A stretch of DNA of 64,000 bases, from the NCBI RefSeq assembly GCF_036825535.1, contig NZ_CP098812.1, positions 1,550,001 to 1,614,000 of the forward strand, read 5' to 3'. This document shows, in pieces, positions 16,906 to 25,158 of this stretch. The number at the start of each line of letters is the position of its first letter. Positions within the stretch are counted from its first letter, which is position 1. The position numbers were made by a program, and so were the translations under genes. The stretch is from Parasalinivibrio latis (GTDB lineage Bacteria > Pseudomonadota > Gammaproteobacteria > Enterobacterales > Vibrionaceae). A model generated the notes under the pieces. That model searched no databases, was not told the DNA's origin, and saw nothing but the letters and a program-made list of their open reading frames with translations.

Positions 16906-17727
16906 TTAGTTAATTGCGATGTAGCCTTGCTGGGAAACAATTTTCTGGCCTTCTTCAGAAGTAGCCCAGTTGAGGAATGCACGCCCTGTATCGGTCATTT
17001 TGTTGTCTTTGTGCAGGATGAGGAATGGACGGGCCACGTTGTAGGTGCCGGCCTGTACAGCAGCCACACTCGGTGCATGACCGTCAACCTTGACCGCTTT
17101 CAGGGATTTATCCACCGAGCCAAGAGAAATGAAGCCAATGGCAAATGGGTTATTTGCGACGATTGTCTTGACCACACCATTACCGTTGGCCACCTGTGCG
17201 CGTTGAGAGATGGAGGAGACTGAAATGCCATTTACTTTACGTTTGAGGTTCATGATGTCTTCAAATGCACCTCGTGTGCCTGAAGCCGTGTCGCGGGTGA
17301 CGACCACAATGGGTTTTGACTCTCCGCCAACATCTGCCCAGTTGGTGATATCACCGCGGTAAATTGCTGCGATTTCTTCTTTGGTGAGGTCGTTGATGGT
17401 ATTGCCTGAGTTAACAACAATGGCGATGCCGTCCCGTGCGATAACAGTCTCTTTCAAGGCATCTTCTTTTTCGGAGGTTTTTAACTCTCGGGAAGCCATA
17501 CCAAACATGCTGGTGCCATTTTTGGCTGCTTTGATACCTGCCGAGGAGCCAGTGCCCTGTACTTCAATGAATGTGTTTTTGTGGAGAGAGTGGTAGGTTT
17601 CTGCCAGAACTTCCATGACTTCTGTAACAGACGTTGAGCCTGAAACAGAGATGGTTTCGTTCGCTGAAACAGACGTGGCTGCCATGGTGCCAGCCAGTGC
17701 GAGTAAGCCAATCAGTTTACCTTTCAT
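16906..17727 (-). CDS. pstS: Periplasmic phosphate-binding protein
   Basis: PstS captures phosphate in the periplasm and delivers it to PstCAB. Residues 1-22 form a signal peptide ending SVSA-NE. The mature part starts with a family-typical ISVSGSTSVTEVMEVLAETY and holds the phosphate-contact motifs GTGSSAGIKAAKNG and TRDTASGTRGAFEDI. At 273 aa it belongs to the shorter PstS type found in many Vibrio and Pseudomonas. It is first in pstSCAB, with a Pho box about 110-130 bases upstream. Confidence 0.95.
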   Translation of the reverse strand: MKGKLIGLLALAGTMAATSVSANETISVSGSTSVTEVMEVLAETYHSLHKNTFIEVQGTGSSAGIKAAKNGTSMFGMASRELKTSEKEDALKETVIARDGIAIVVNSGNTINDLTKEEIAAIYRGDITNWADVGGESKPIVVVTRDTASGTRGAFEDIMNLKRKVNGISVSSISQRAQVANGNGVVKTIVANNPFAIGFISLGSVDKSLKAVKVDGHAPSVAAVQAGTYNVARPFLILHKDNKMTDTGRAFLNWATSEEGQKIVSQQGYIAIN

Positions 17728-17838
17728 ATTCCTAATGATCCCAAGTGGTTATGACTGTATTTGCATGTCTTGTATGCGAGACACTTTAGGTAGGGAATAT
17801 GACGTTTATATTTCACTTATCTTAAGTAAAAATGACGA

Positions 17839-17856
17839 ATGACATATAACTGACAT
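17839..17856 (-). promoter_or_regulatory. Pho box upstream of pstS
   Basis: On the minus strand ATGTCAGTTATATGTCAT is two seven-base units 11 bases apart, close to the PhoB consensus CTGTCAT-N4-CTGTCAC. A further partial unit (TCGTCAT) continues downstream. Phosphate-starvation induction through PhoB is expected. Confidence 0.7.
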
Positions 17857-17873
17857 CAATGTGTCATGGGTTT

Positions 17874-19604
17874 TTAATGGTTCTTTTTGGGCTCCTTGAT
17901 AATGCCCTGAGTGGGGCTTTTGGAAGTGGTTAAAATGGGGAGTGGGCTTATATTATTGAAATGCTTTGTCTTTTTTTCCTGAAGCTTATCTGAGATATTT
18001 ACCAGTGAGTGGCGGGTAAAATCATTCATCCAGGTATTCAGGTCTTCCTTGTCGAGGGGATTGCATAAGTGATAGCCCTGAATTTTGTCACAATCAAATT
18101 CTTGTAATATTTGCGCAATCTCTTCTGATTCCACACCTTCGGCAACAACCTTGCACCCCAGGCCATGAGCGAGGAATACAGTTGAGCGCACGATAGTTTG
18201 GTGATTGGGGCTCTTTTCCAGTTCATAGATAAAACTGCGGTCGATTTTTATTTCGCTGATAGGAAATTCACTCAGGATGGAAAGGGAAGAGAATCCGGTA
18301 CCAAAATCATCAATTGCAATAGCGATCCCTATCTGACGAAGCCGGTTTACAAGGGGGCGGGCCCGCTCAGGATTAGACATCATGGTTGTTTCAGTCAGTT
18401 CAAGCGTTAATTTTGACGGTGGCACGTTATATTTTGCGAGCAAGTCATTGATGTAATCTGGCAGAGTGTGGTCATCCAAGTCCCTGGCTGAAAGGTTGAT
18501 ATTCATATTTGGGCAAAACGGTAAATTAACCCAGTCAGCTAAATCCCGGATTGCATTTTCGAGCACCCACCGAGATATTTTCCGGATCGCATCTGTTTTT
18601 TCCGCTAGCGGTATAAATAGTTCAGGGGGAATAAACTTTCCACCTTCGTTTGGCCATCTTATCAATGCTTCAAGGCAGAATTCCTCCTGATTGTTTAAAT
18701 CGAGGATTGGCTGGTAATACAGTTTAAACGGCATCGTCTGCAGCGCATTTTGCAGCATAACCTGAAGTTCAAGCTGGTGATAAGTTGTTGCAGAAGTCCG
18801 GGAGTCATAAACAGAGTAGGGAGTTTGTTTTTGCTTCGCTGTATACATCGCAGAGTCTGCGTGCATTAAAAGATCATCAATGTTCATGCCGTGCTCTGAG
18901 TACATCGCAACACCGGGACTTAAGCTCACGTTTAGTGTGTGCCCTTCTATCCTGTATGGCGGATCCATGGCTTTGTGAATGAGATCTATCGCATCACCGA
19001 TTTTCTTTCGATCTGTATAAGGAAGGAGCAGCGCAAATTCGTCTCCACCGATTCTGGCGAGAAAGCTACCTTCTATTTCAAGCATGTTTAGACGGTTTGC
19101 TACGTTTTTCAGCAAAAGGTCGCCGATATGGTGACCAAGAACCCCGTTAACACCTTTGAAATGGTCCAGATCCATCACGACTAATGTAAAACCATCCAGT
19201 GATTCGTTCAGGGAGCGGTTCAGGAAATCAACTGCCTGTCTATAAAAAAACTTACGGTTGGGTATTTGTGTCAGGTCGTCGTAACTGTCTTTTTGCATAA
19301 ATGCCATTTGGGATTTGATAATGCGGTCAATGCTGTCAGATGTGATATTGATGACAATCAGGACAAACAGGCCGCCTAAAACCATGATGGCTGAGGTAAA
19401 TATTTCAATATAGGGTAGTGGTGTATCGTGAAGATTAAGGTAGATAAGGGTGAGGTAAGCAACAATAAAGAAGTAAAGCAATACCATCAGTATCTTGGAT
19501 GATATGGAATTGTCATGTTTGGCTAAGAGCATCGCTTTTCTAAGTGATATGGCGATACATATGACCCCAATTAACAACAAGGCTACGGAAGTAAACTTCA
19601 ACAT
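17874..19604 (-). CDS. GGDEF-EAL membrane protein (c-di-GMP turnover)
   Basis: About three hydrophobic segments occupy residues 5-25, 38-58 and 68-88. A GGDEF domain follows with intact GGDEF at about 186-190 (VMDLDHFKGVNG, IGGDEFALLLP), then an EAL domain with EAL at about 312-314, NINLSARDL, ELTETTMM, IDDFGTGFSSL, KIDRSFI and VAEGVE. All the usual phosphodiesterase metal and catalytic residues appear present, so degradation of c-di-GMP is likely; the GGDEF part has no RxxD site and may be regulatory. I place the start at 19604 (576 aa), where the first membrane helix begins and AGGT lies nearby; starts at 19619 or 19658 are possible. It is a single gene. Confidence 0.9.
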   Translation of the reverse strand: MLKFTSVALLLIGVICIAISLRKAMLLAKHDNSISSKILMVLLYFFIVAYLTLIYLNLHDTPLPYIEIFTSAIMVLGGLFVLIVINITSDSIDRIIKSQMAFMQKDSYDDLTQIPNRKFFYRQAVDFLNRSLNESLDGFTLVVMDLDHFKGVNGVLGHHIGDLLLKNVANRLNMLEIEGSFLARIGGDEFALLLPYTDRKKIGDAIDLIHKAMDPPYRIEGHTLNVSLSPGVAMYSEHGMNIDDLLMHADSAMYTAKQKQTPYSVYDSRTSATTYHQLELQVMLQNALQTMPFKLYYQPILDLNNQEEFCLEALIRWPNEGGKFIPPELFIPLAEKTDAIRKISRWVLENAIRDLADWVNLPFCPNMNINLSARDLDDHTLPDYINDLLAKYNVPPSKLTLELTETTMMSNPERARPLVNRLRQIGIAIAIDDFGTGFSSLSILSEFPISEIKIDRSFIYELEKSPNHQTIVRSTVFLAHGLGCKVVAEGVESEEIAQILQEFDCDKIQGYHLCNPLDKEDLNTWMNDFTRHSLVNISDKLQEKKTKHFNNISPLPILTTSKSPTQGIIKEPKKNH

Positions 19605-19831
19605 CCTTTCTACCTGCATGAAGTGAATAAACTCAAAACAAGCACCTGATTCAGGCACGGGCTAATTGTTTTAATTTTGAATGCTTTGTTAATAAACTTA
19701 GTTGAGTTCTCAGGAATGTTCTAGTCAGACTAAAGTAGGGTCTGGGTGGAAACGTGCGGGATAGATTTGTTTATGGGGTGGGAAGAATGGGCGCGAGCCG
19801 ACTTGAAGGAAAAAAAGGATAAAGCAGGGAA

Positions 19832-19850
19832 GTGCTGGCTCAGCCAGCAC
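19832..19850 (-). terminator. Perfect hairpin spanning the moeB stop codon
   Basis: GTGCTGGC and GCCAGCAC pair perfectly with the stop codon TGA as the three-base loop. The nearest T run is about 20 bases further on, so termination is uncertain. Confidence 0.45.
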
Positions 19851-20589
19851 ACTCATTACACCCAGGTAATTTGGGAAGCTGCATAGTCATCCAACGGCTT
19901 TCGAGACCGTCGAATATCATCACTTTTCCTTTCAGGCTGTTACCCATCCCGGAGATAACCTTAATGGCTTCCAATGCCTGTGTAGCACCGATAATACCCA
20001 CCACAGGTGACATTATCCCGGCTTCGACGCAGCTCAGTGCCTGGGCTCCGAATAACTGGCTCAGGCAACCGTAACAGGGCTCACCATCTTCCCAGGTAAA
20101 CACTGAAACTTGTCCTTCAAACCGAATGGCAGCACCGCTGACAAGTGGGACCTTGTGCTGTAAACAGAGTCGGTTTAACTGGTTGCGGGTATCTACGTTG
20201 TCAGAGCAGTCCATCACCAACGAATGGGTTGAGACCAACGTATCCAAGTCGTCGTCATCCAGACGTCTGTCCACAGTATTGACAACCGCATGGGGATTTA
20301 ACGATTGCAGCGTTGCTTTGGCAGAGTCGACTTTTTTCATTCCGATACGGGTATCGTTATGAAGGACCTGGCGCTGCAGGTTGGACAATTCGACGGTATC
20401 AAAATCAATAAGCGTCACTTCGCCAACACCGGCAGCCACCAAATATTGCGAGGATGCACAACCAAGTCCGCCTGCCCCGAGAATTAAGACCCTGGCGGAT
20501 TTGAGGGCCTCCTGGCCCTCGTAGTCAAACTGCCTTAGGATGATCTGGCGGTTATATCGCAGCTCTTCCTCGTGACTGAGAATATCCAA
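19840..20589 (-). CDS. moeB: Molybdopterin-synthase adenylyltransferase
   Basis: MoeB activates the C-terminal glycine of MoaD by adenylation during molybdopterin synthesis. The 249-aa ThiF/E1-like protein has the ATP-binding loop LILGAGGLGCASSQYL (about 35-50), the conserved DFDTVELSNLQRQ segment and two CxxC zinc motifs (CYGC and CNEC near the end). It lies 12 bases after moeA in a moeA-moeB operon, the usual arrangement in E. coli and Vibrio. MoeA and MoeB act at different steps of the same cofactor pathway. Confidence 0.95.
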   Translation of the reverse strand: MDILSHEEELRYNRQIILRQFDYEGQEALKSARVLILGAGGLGCASSQYLVAAGVGEVTLIDFDTVELSNLQRQVLHNDTRIGMKKVDSAKATLQSLNPHAVVNTVDRRLDDDDLDTLVSTHSLVMDCSDNVDTRNQLNRLCLQHKVPLVSGAAIRFEGQVSVFTWEDGEPCYGCLSQLFGAQALSCVEAGIMSPVVGIIGATQALEAIKVISGMGNSLKGKVMIFDGLESRWMTMQLPKLPGCNECAG

Positions 20590-20601
20590 TACAGCCTCTC
20601 A

Positions 20602-21837
20602 TCAATACAGAGTAGGGTGGAAAGGTTCGATATCGACAATATCGCCAATTTCAACGCGGCCTTGATCCTGCGCCAACACAGCAAAACAGTTGCCGATGCT
20701 CAGGGAACTGAAAGCGCCCGAGCTTTGGTTTCCTGTGCTGCCGACGGTCAACTCGCCATTCTCACTTACTGCATACCGGGCGCGTTGGTAGTCGCGGCGA
20801 CCTGGACGTTTTTTGAAGATACTGGTTGCCTTTGCTTTAAGCGTAGGGGCTGGTTTCCAGTTTACTTCGCCAGAAAGCTTGGCAAGCATTGGCTGTACCA
20901 GGACGTGAAGTGTCACCAATACGGATACCGGGTTACCTGGAAGTCCGCAGAAAATCGCCTCTCCGACATGACCGAATGCAAAAGGCTTACCCGGTTTAAT
21001 TGCGAGTTTCCAGAAGCCGATTTCACCTTCCTGCTCAAGAATGTCTTTGGTGTAGTCAGCCTCACCAACACTGACACCACCTGATGTCACGATAACATCA
21101 GCGATGCTGGAGGCGTGGCGGAAAGTCTCGGTCAGTTTTTCTGGAACATCCGGGATTATGCCCAGATCAACAGGTTCACAGCCGTAGTTTTTAAGCATTG
21201 CAGCGATAGTGTAGCGGTTTGAATCGTAAATTTGGCCTTCTTGCAATGTTTCGCCAACCGGACGCAATTCATCTCCGGTAGAGAAAAAGGCAACTTTAGG
21301 TCGCTTATATACGCTAATGTTCGCAACGCCCAGAGAAGCCAGAAGGGGGACATCCCGTGGGGTGAGTCGAGTGCCTGAGGAAATAACCACAGCATCTTTC
21401 AACACGTCTTCGCCTGCGGGACGAATGTTGTCATGCATTGACGGCGTCGAAGTGAAACGAACTTTATCACCTTCCACTTCGGCGTTTTCCTGCATGATAA
21501 CTGCATCTGTACCTGCTGGAATGGGGGCACCCGTCATAATCCGGATACAACTTCCCGCTGGCCACTCACCATGAAAAGGTACACCGGCAAAAGATTTACC
21601 CGCGACAGAAAGTGATTCAAATGCGTCTATGTCAGCCAGTCGAACCGCGTAGCCATCCATTGCTGAGTTATCGAAAGGTGGAATATTGAGGGGAGAACGG
21701 ATATCTTCCGCTGTCACGCGCCCTACTGCATCCATCAAAGGGACCGTCTCCAGTAGTGTAAGCGGAGCAATAGCTGAAAGAATACGTTCCAGTGCTGTAT
21801 CAACCGGCATCAGACCCGGTGCGTCGCAACAACTCAT
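20602..21837 (-). CDS. moeA: Molybdopterin molybdenumtransferase
   Basis: MoeA inserts molybdate into adenylylated molybdopterin to finish the molybdenum cofactor. At 411 aa it matches E. coli MoeA. Motifs include PPFDNSAMDGYAVR, MTGAPIPAGTDAVIMQE, STGDEL, the MoCF-domain VTSGGVSVGEADYTKD and GLPGNPVSVLVTLH. It leads moeA-moeB and is divergent from folE over 285 bases. The cofactor serves enzymes such as nitrate and TMAO reductases, consistent with the anaerobic capacity implied by glpABC. Confidence 0.95.
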   Translation of the reverse strand: MSCCDAPGLMPVDTALERILSAIAPLTLLETVPLMDAVGRVTAEDIRSPLNIPPFDNSAMDGYAVRLADIDAFESLSVAGKSFAGVPFHGEWPAGSCIRIMTGAPIPAGTDAVIMQENAEVEGDKVRFTSTPSMHDNIRPAGEDVLKDAVVISSGTRLTPRDVPLLASLGVANISVYKRPKVAFFSTGDELRPVGETLQEGQIYDSNRYTIAAMLKNYGCEPVDLGIIPDVPEKLTETFRHASSIADVIVTSGGVSVGEADYTKDILEQEGEIGFWKLAIKPGKPFAFGHVGEAIFCGLPGNPVSVLVTLHVLVQPMLAKLSGEVNWKPAPTLKAKATSIFKKRPGRRDYQRARYAVSENGELTVGSTGNQSSGAFSSLSIGNCFAVLAQDQGRVEIGDIVDIEPFHPTLY

Positions 21838-22016
21838 TTTTTATACCTGTTTGTATCAAGCACAAATTGGTGCTTAAGCAAGCGAATAGGTACACATTAT
21901 CGCAAAAAAAGGCTCGACACTCTAATAGCCGCTTTAAGTGTGAGGTGTATTTTTTCAGAAGAGACGCTATCCTTCACCAAAAGGTTATTACAAAAAAATG
22001 ATCCTTGTGGCATTGC

Positions 22017-22033
22017 ACCCCGTAGAGCGGGGT
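22017..22033. other. Hairpin in the moeA-folE spacer
   Basis: ACCCCG and CGGGGT pair around a five-base loop, 90 bases before folE. It could be an operator or an mRNA leader structure; no assignment is possible. Confidence 0.3.
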
Positions 22034-22122
22034 AACGCCTTATAAATCAAGTTTGTGCAGTAAATGTACAAGAGAAAGAACCCGATAGCTGTAGAAAAGG
22101 GCTGACCACCGAGGAAGATCGA

Positions 22123-22773
22123 ATGACAACACTGAGCGAAGCCGCAATCCAGGTACGTGATGCTCTCGCTGAGCGAGGGCTCGAAACGCCGATGAAGCCA
22201 TCGACCCTGAGTCGTGAAGAGAAAAAAGAGAAAATTGAATACCACGTTCGCGAGATCCTGTCTCTCATCGACCTTGATTTAACTGACGACAGTCTTGCCG
22301 AAACGCCTGAGCGTATCGCCAAGATGTATGTAGACGAGATTTTTGCTGGCCTGGACTACTCAAATTTCCCAAAAATCACAGACATAGACAACAAAATGCG
22401 CTGTGATGAAATGGTAAGAGTGAAAAACATCTCGCTCACCAGCACATGTGAACACCATCTTGTGACAATTGATGGCAGTGCAACAGTTGCTTATATCCCT
22501 AAAGATAAAGTCATTGGACTGTCTAAAATAAACCGCATAGTGCGCTTTTTTGCTCAAAGGCCACAGGTGCAGGAACGCCTGACGAAGCAGGTTATGATTG
22601 CGTTGCAGACCCTGCTGGGTACCAAAGATGTGGCGGTACGTATTGAAGCAGTGCACTATTGCGTGAAATCACGGGGTGTAATGGACGCCACAAGTGAAAC
22701 GACAACGACGTCACTGGGCGGTGTTTTCAAGTCAAATGCAGCGACTCGCGCAGAATTTCTCCACGGAATTTGA
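22123..22773 (+). CDS. folE: GTP cyclohydrolase I
   Basis: FolE converts GTP to dihydroneopterin triphosphate, the first step of tetrahydrofolate synthesis. The 216-aa protein has the zinc and catalytic region TSTCEHHLVTIDG (about residues 107-119), SKINRIVRFFAQRPQVQERL and the zinc cysteine in VHYCVKSRGVMD, all characteristic of type I enzymes. Length agrees with E. coli FolE (222 aa). It is a single gene, divergent from moeA and convergent with aspC, with which it shares a bidirectional terminator. Tetrahydrofolate also feeds MetE, encoded nearby but not linked. Confidence 0.96.
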   Translation: MTTLSEAAIQVRDALAERGLETPMKPSTLSREEKKEKIEYHVREILSLIDLDLTDDSLAETPERIAKMYVDEIFAGLDYSNFPKITDIDNKMRCDEMVRVKNISLTSTCEHHLVTIDGSATVAYIPKDKVIGLSKINRIVRFFAQRPQVQERLTKQVMIALQTLLGTKDVAVRIEAVHYCVKSRGVMDATSETTTTSLGGVFKSNAATRAEFLHGI

Positions 22774-22808
22774 TTGAAAAGCGATCGCAACGGGTTACAT
22801 ATATTGAA

Positions 22809-22831
22809 AAAGGAGGCTGATAGCCTCCTTT
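22809..22831. terminator. Bidirectional terminator between folE and aspC
   Basis: AAAGGAGGCT and AGCCTCCTTT form a 10-bp stem with a GAT loop; T-rich sequence lies on the folE side and A runs on the aspC side. It sits between converging genes. Confidence 0.85.
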
Positions 22832-22849
22832 GTTATTTGGTCGGGAAAA

Positions 22850-24043
22850 TTACTTGAGAATGGCTGCGATTGCATCGCACAGAGGTTCCATATTGGAACG
22901 TGTCATTCCGGCAACACTGATACGGCCTGAGCCCACAATGTAAACACCAAACTCATCTTTCAATTGCTGAACCTGATCTTTGTTAAGACCGGAGAAAGAA
23001 AACATTCCGTTTTGGCGTTCAATGAAGCTGAAATCACCTTCAACACCTTTTTCTTTCAGCGTGACAACAAATAACTCGCGCATCTGCTGGATACGATCCC
23101 GCATTTCTGCAACTTCCGCTTCCCATTCGTTACGAAGCGCTGCATCGTTCAGGATCTCTGTAACGACAGCTGATCCGTGAGCAGGAGGGTTGGAGTAAAT
23201 AACCCGTGCGATAGATTTAACCTGGCTGAACGCTGTTGCCGCGACCTGAGAGTCAGGTGCAACAAGGGTAAACGCACCTACACGCTCGTTATACAGACCA
23301 AAGTTTTTGGAGAATGAACTGGCAACCAGCAATTCCTTGTTGTACTTGGCAAATGTACGCAGACCCGCTGCATCTTCTTCTACACCCTTGGCAAAGCCTT
23401 GGTATGCAAAGTCGAACATCGGTAACAGGTTTTTCTCAGCGCACAACTTAGCCAGTGTTTCCCACTGCGCCGCATCCGGGTCAATACCGGTCGGGTTGTG
23501 GCAGCAACCGTGGAGCAGAACAACATCACCCGGAGCAGCTTGCTCGAGGTCAGTCAGCATGGCATCGAAATCCATGTTTTTGGATTCAGCGTCATAGTAT
23601 GAATAAAGCTTGAAATCCAGGCCGGCGGCTTTAAAAACGCCTTGGTGGTTCGCCCAGGTCGGGTTGCTGATCCACACGGTGACGTCACCCAACTGACGCT
23701 TGATAAATTCTGCTGCAAGACGAAGGGCACCTGTGCCACCTGGAGCCTGTGCTGTCTGGGCACGTTTGTCTGTAATAATATCAGCACCTTTACCGAACAG
23801 CAGTTCCTGTACTGCTATTCCATATTCTGGGGTACCGGCAATGGCGAGGTACGACTTAGTGGTTTCGGTGTCGAGGAGGCGTTTTTCAGCTTTCTTTACC
23901 GTAGCCAGAACAGGTGTGTTACCGGCTTCATCTTTGTAAATACCTACACCCAGATTGATTTTATCTGCGCGTGTATCGGCTTTAAATTCTTCTGTCAGTC
24001 CAAGAATAGGGTCGGCGGGTGCGGCGGTGATTTTCTCAAACAT
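22850..24043 (-). CDS. aspC: Aspartate aminotransferase
   Basis: AspC interconverts aspartate and 2-oxoglutarate with oxaloacetate and glutamate, using pyridoxal phosphate. The protein starts MFEKITAAPADPILGLTEEF, as in E. coli AspC, and carries HGCCHNPTGIDP and the PLP lysine in SSFSKNFGLYNERVG. I start at 24043 (397 aa, against 396 in E. coli); an in-frame ATG at 24085 would add 14 residues unlike the family. Similarity to TyrB is high across this subfamily, so some aromatic aminotransferase activity is possible, but residues throughout fit AspC better. It is a single gene convergent with folE. Confidence 0.93.
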   Translation of the reverse strand: MFEKITAAPADPILGLTEEFKADTRADKINLGVGIYKDEAGNTPVLATVKKAEKRLLDTETTKSYLAIAGTPEYGIAVQELLFGKGADIITDKRAQTAQAPGGTGALRLAAEFIKRQLGDVTVWISNPTWANHQGVFKAAGLDFKLYSYYDAESKNMDFDAMLTDLEQAAPGDVVLLHGCCHNPTGIDPDAAQWETLAKLCAEKNLLPMFDFAYQGFAKGVEEDAAGLRTFAKYNKELLVASSFSKNFGLYNERVGAFTLVAPDSQVAATAFSQVKSIARVIYSNPPAHGSAVVTEILNDAALRNEWEAEVAEMRDRIQQMRELFVVTLKEKGVEGDFSFIERQNGMFSFSGLNKDQVQQLKDEFGVYIVGSGRISVAGMTRSNMEPLCDAIAAILK

Positions 24044-24342
24044 TATACTCATCCATGTTTCGTTGCTACGGTGGTGTGAAAGCAAATTTACTGGGCTAAA
24101 TTCATCGCTTCAATAAAACCACATTTTAGTTCACAAAAAAAGCATCTTGTATTCATGAAGACACCGCTGAGTGGTCGGATTTTCTTGGAAGGTGGAAATC
24201 GTGGAGCCATGTCAAATGAACTGCACGTAAATGTTTCAGGTTACAAAAGGTATTTCGTTTTGATGATAACCACTAAGCTGTTTAAATAGAGCATATTGCC
24301 AGAGGGCGGACTGCGCCCGTGAAATTATTCAGTGACTCTTGT

Positions 24343-25086
24343 ATGAAAACACTATTTGCACACCGTGGGATGTCCTCTCTTGCCCCCGAGAACACGCTTG
24401 CAGCTTTCAGCCGTTGCAAGGAAAACGGCATACAGTGGGTTGAATGTGATGTTGATGTTCTGGCTGACGGGACAGTCGTTATTTCCCACGACGATACGCT
24501 GGATCGATGCACTGACCAGAGCGGAAGCCTTTATGACTTGTCCAAGGCCGATTTGAAAGGGATCGATGCAGGCAGTTGGTTCCACGATGATTTTATCGGA
24601 GAGCCTATTCCAACCTTTGCACAGTTTATTGATCTGGTTAACCGTCATAAATTGAATGTGAATGTGGAAATTAAATCCTGTACATCTGGCTGGCAGAATA
24701 CGCTGTGTCTTATTGAAGGGGTAATAAGCGGTCTCGAAGATCTAAACCCAGAGTGTGAACTGATCGTCTCCAGTTTCAACCATCTTGCACTTGCAGAGTT
24801 CAAACGCCGTCGCCCACAAACGACGGTCGCCTGCCTGTTTGAGGCCTGCAATTTGTGGGATGACGCTGAGTCTGTTCTTGAGGGATGTGGTGCTGACTGT
24901 ATCCATCCGTGCAACGATGGGCTGACCAAAGAAACGGTGAAGAGGTTTAAGCAGGCAGGGTATAAGGTAAACGTCTATACCGTGAATGATCTGGCACGTG
25001 CCAATCAGCTGTTTAACTGGGGAGTTGATGGTGTGTTTACAGACATTGCCCACCGGTTTCCGTCAAAATACAAACAGACCTGGTAG
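24343..25086 (+). CDS. ugpQ: Cytoplasmic glycerophosphodiester phosphodiesterase
   Basis: This GDPD-family enzyme hydrolyses glycerophosphodiesters to glycerol 3-phosphate and an alcohol. It has the catalytic pattern FAHRGMSSLAPENTLAAF at the N terminus, ECDVDVLADGTVVISHDDTL and the C-terminal NVYTVNDLARANQLFNWGVDGVFTD (only short parts are quoted here as landmarks). No signal peptide is present, so it is cytoplasmic like E. coli UgpQ. I start at the ATG at 24343, giving 247 aa, the same length as E. coli UgpQ; a GTG at 24319 would add eight residues. No ugpBAEC transporter lies nearby. It is convergent with the periplasmic paralogue glpQ. Confidence 0.9.
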   Translation: MKTLFAHRGMSSLAPENTLAAFSRCKENGIQWVECDVDVLADGTVVISHDDTLDRCTDQSGSLYDLSKADLKGIDAGSWFHDDFIGEPIPTFAQFIDLVNRHKLNVNVEIKSCTSGWQNTLCLIEGVISGLEDLNPECELIVSSFNHLALAEFKRRRPQTTVACLFEACNLWDDAESVLEGCGADCIHPCNDGLTKETVKRFKQAGYKVNVYTVNDLARANQLFNWGVDGVFTDIAHRFPSKYKQTW

Positions 25087-25116
25087 CAAAAAACAACGGT
25101 ACAACGCAACAGGTAA

Positions 25117-25146
25117 AAAGCCTCTGTCTTTATGGACAGAGGCTTT
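25117..25146. terminator. Bidirectional terminator between ugpQ and glpQ
   Basis: AAAGCCTCTGTC and GACAGAGGCTTT form a 12-bp perfect stem with a six-base loop, between two converging genes. Confidence 0.85.
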
Positions 25147-25158
25147 CACAAGGCGAAT

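Noticed and set aside
25124..25139. LexA-like sequence CTGTCTTTATGGACAG
   Set aside because: It is the inner part of the ugpQ-glpQ terminator hairpin, and it lies at the ends of both genes rather than at a promoter.
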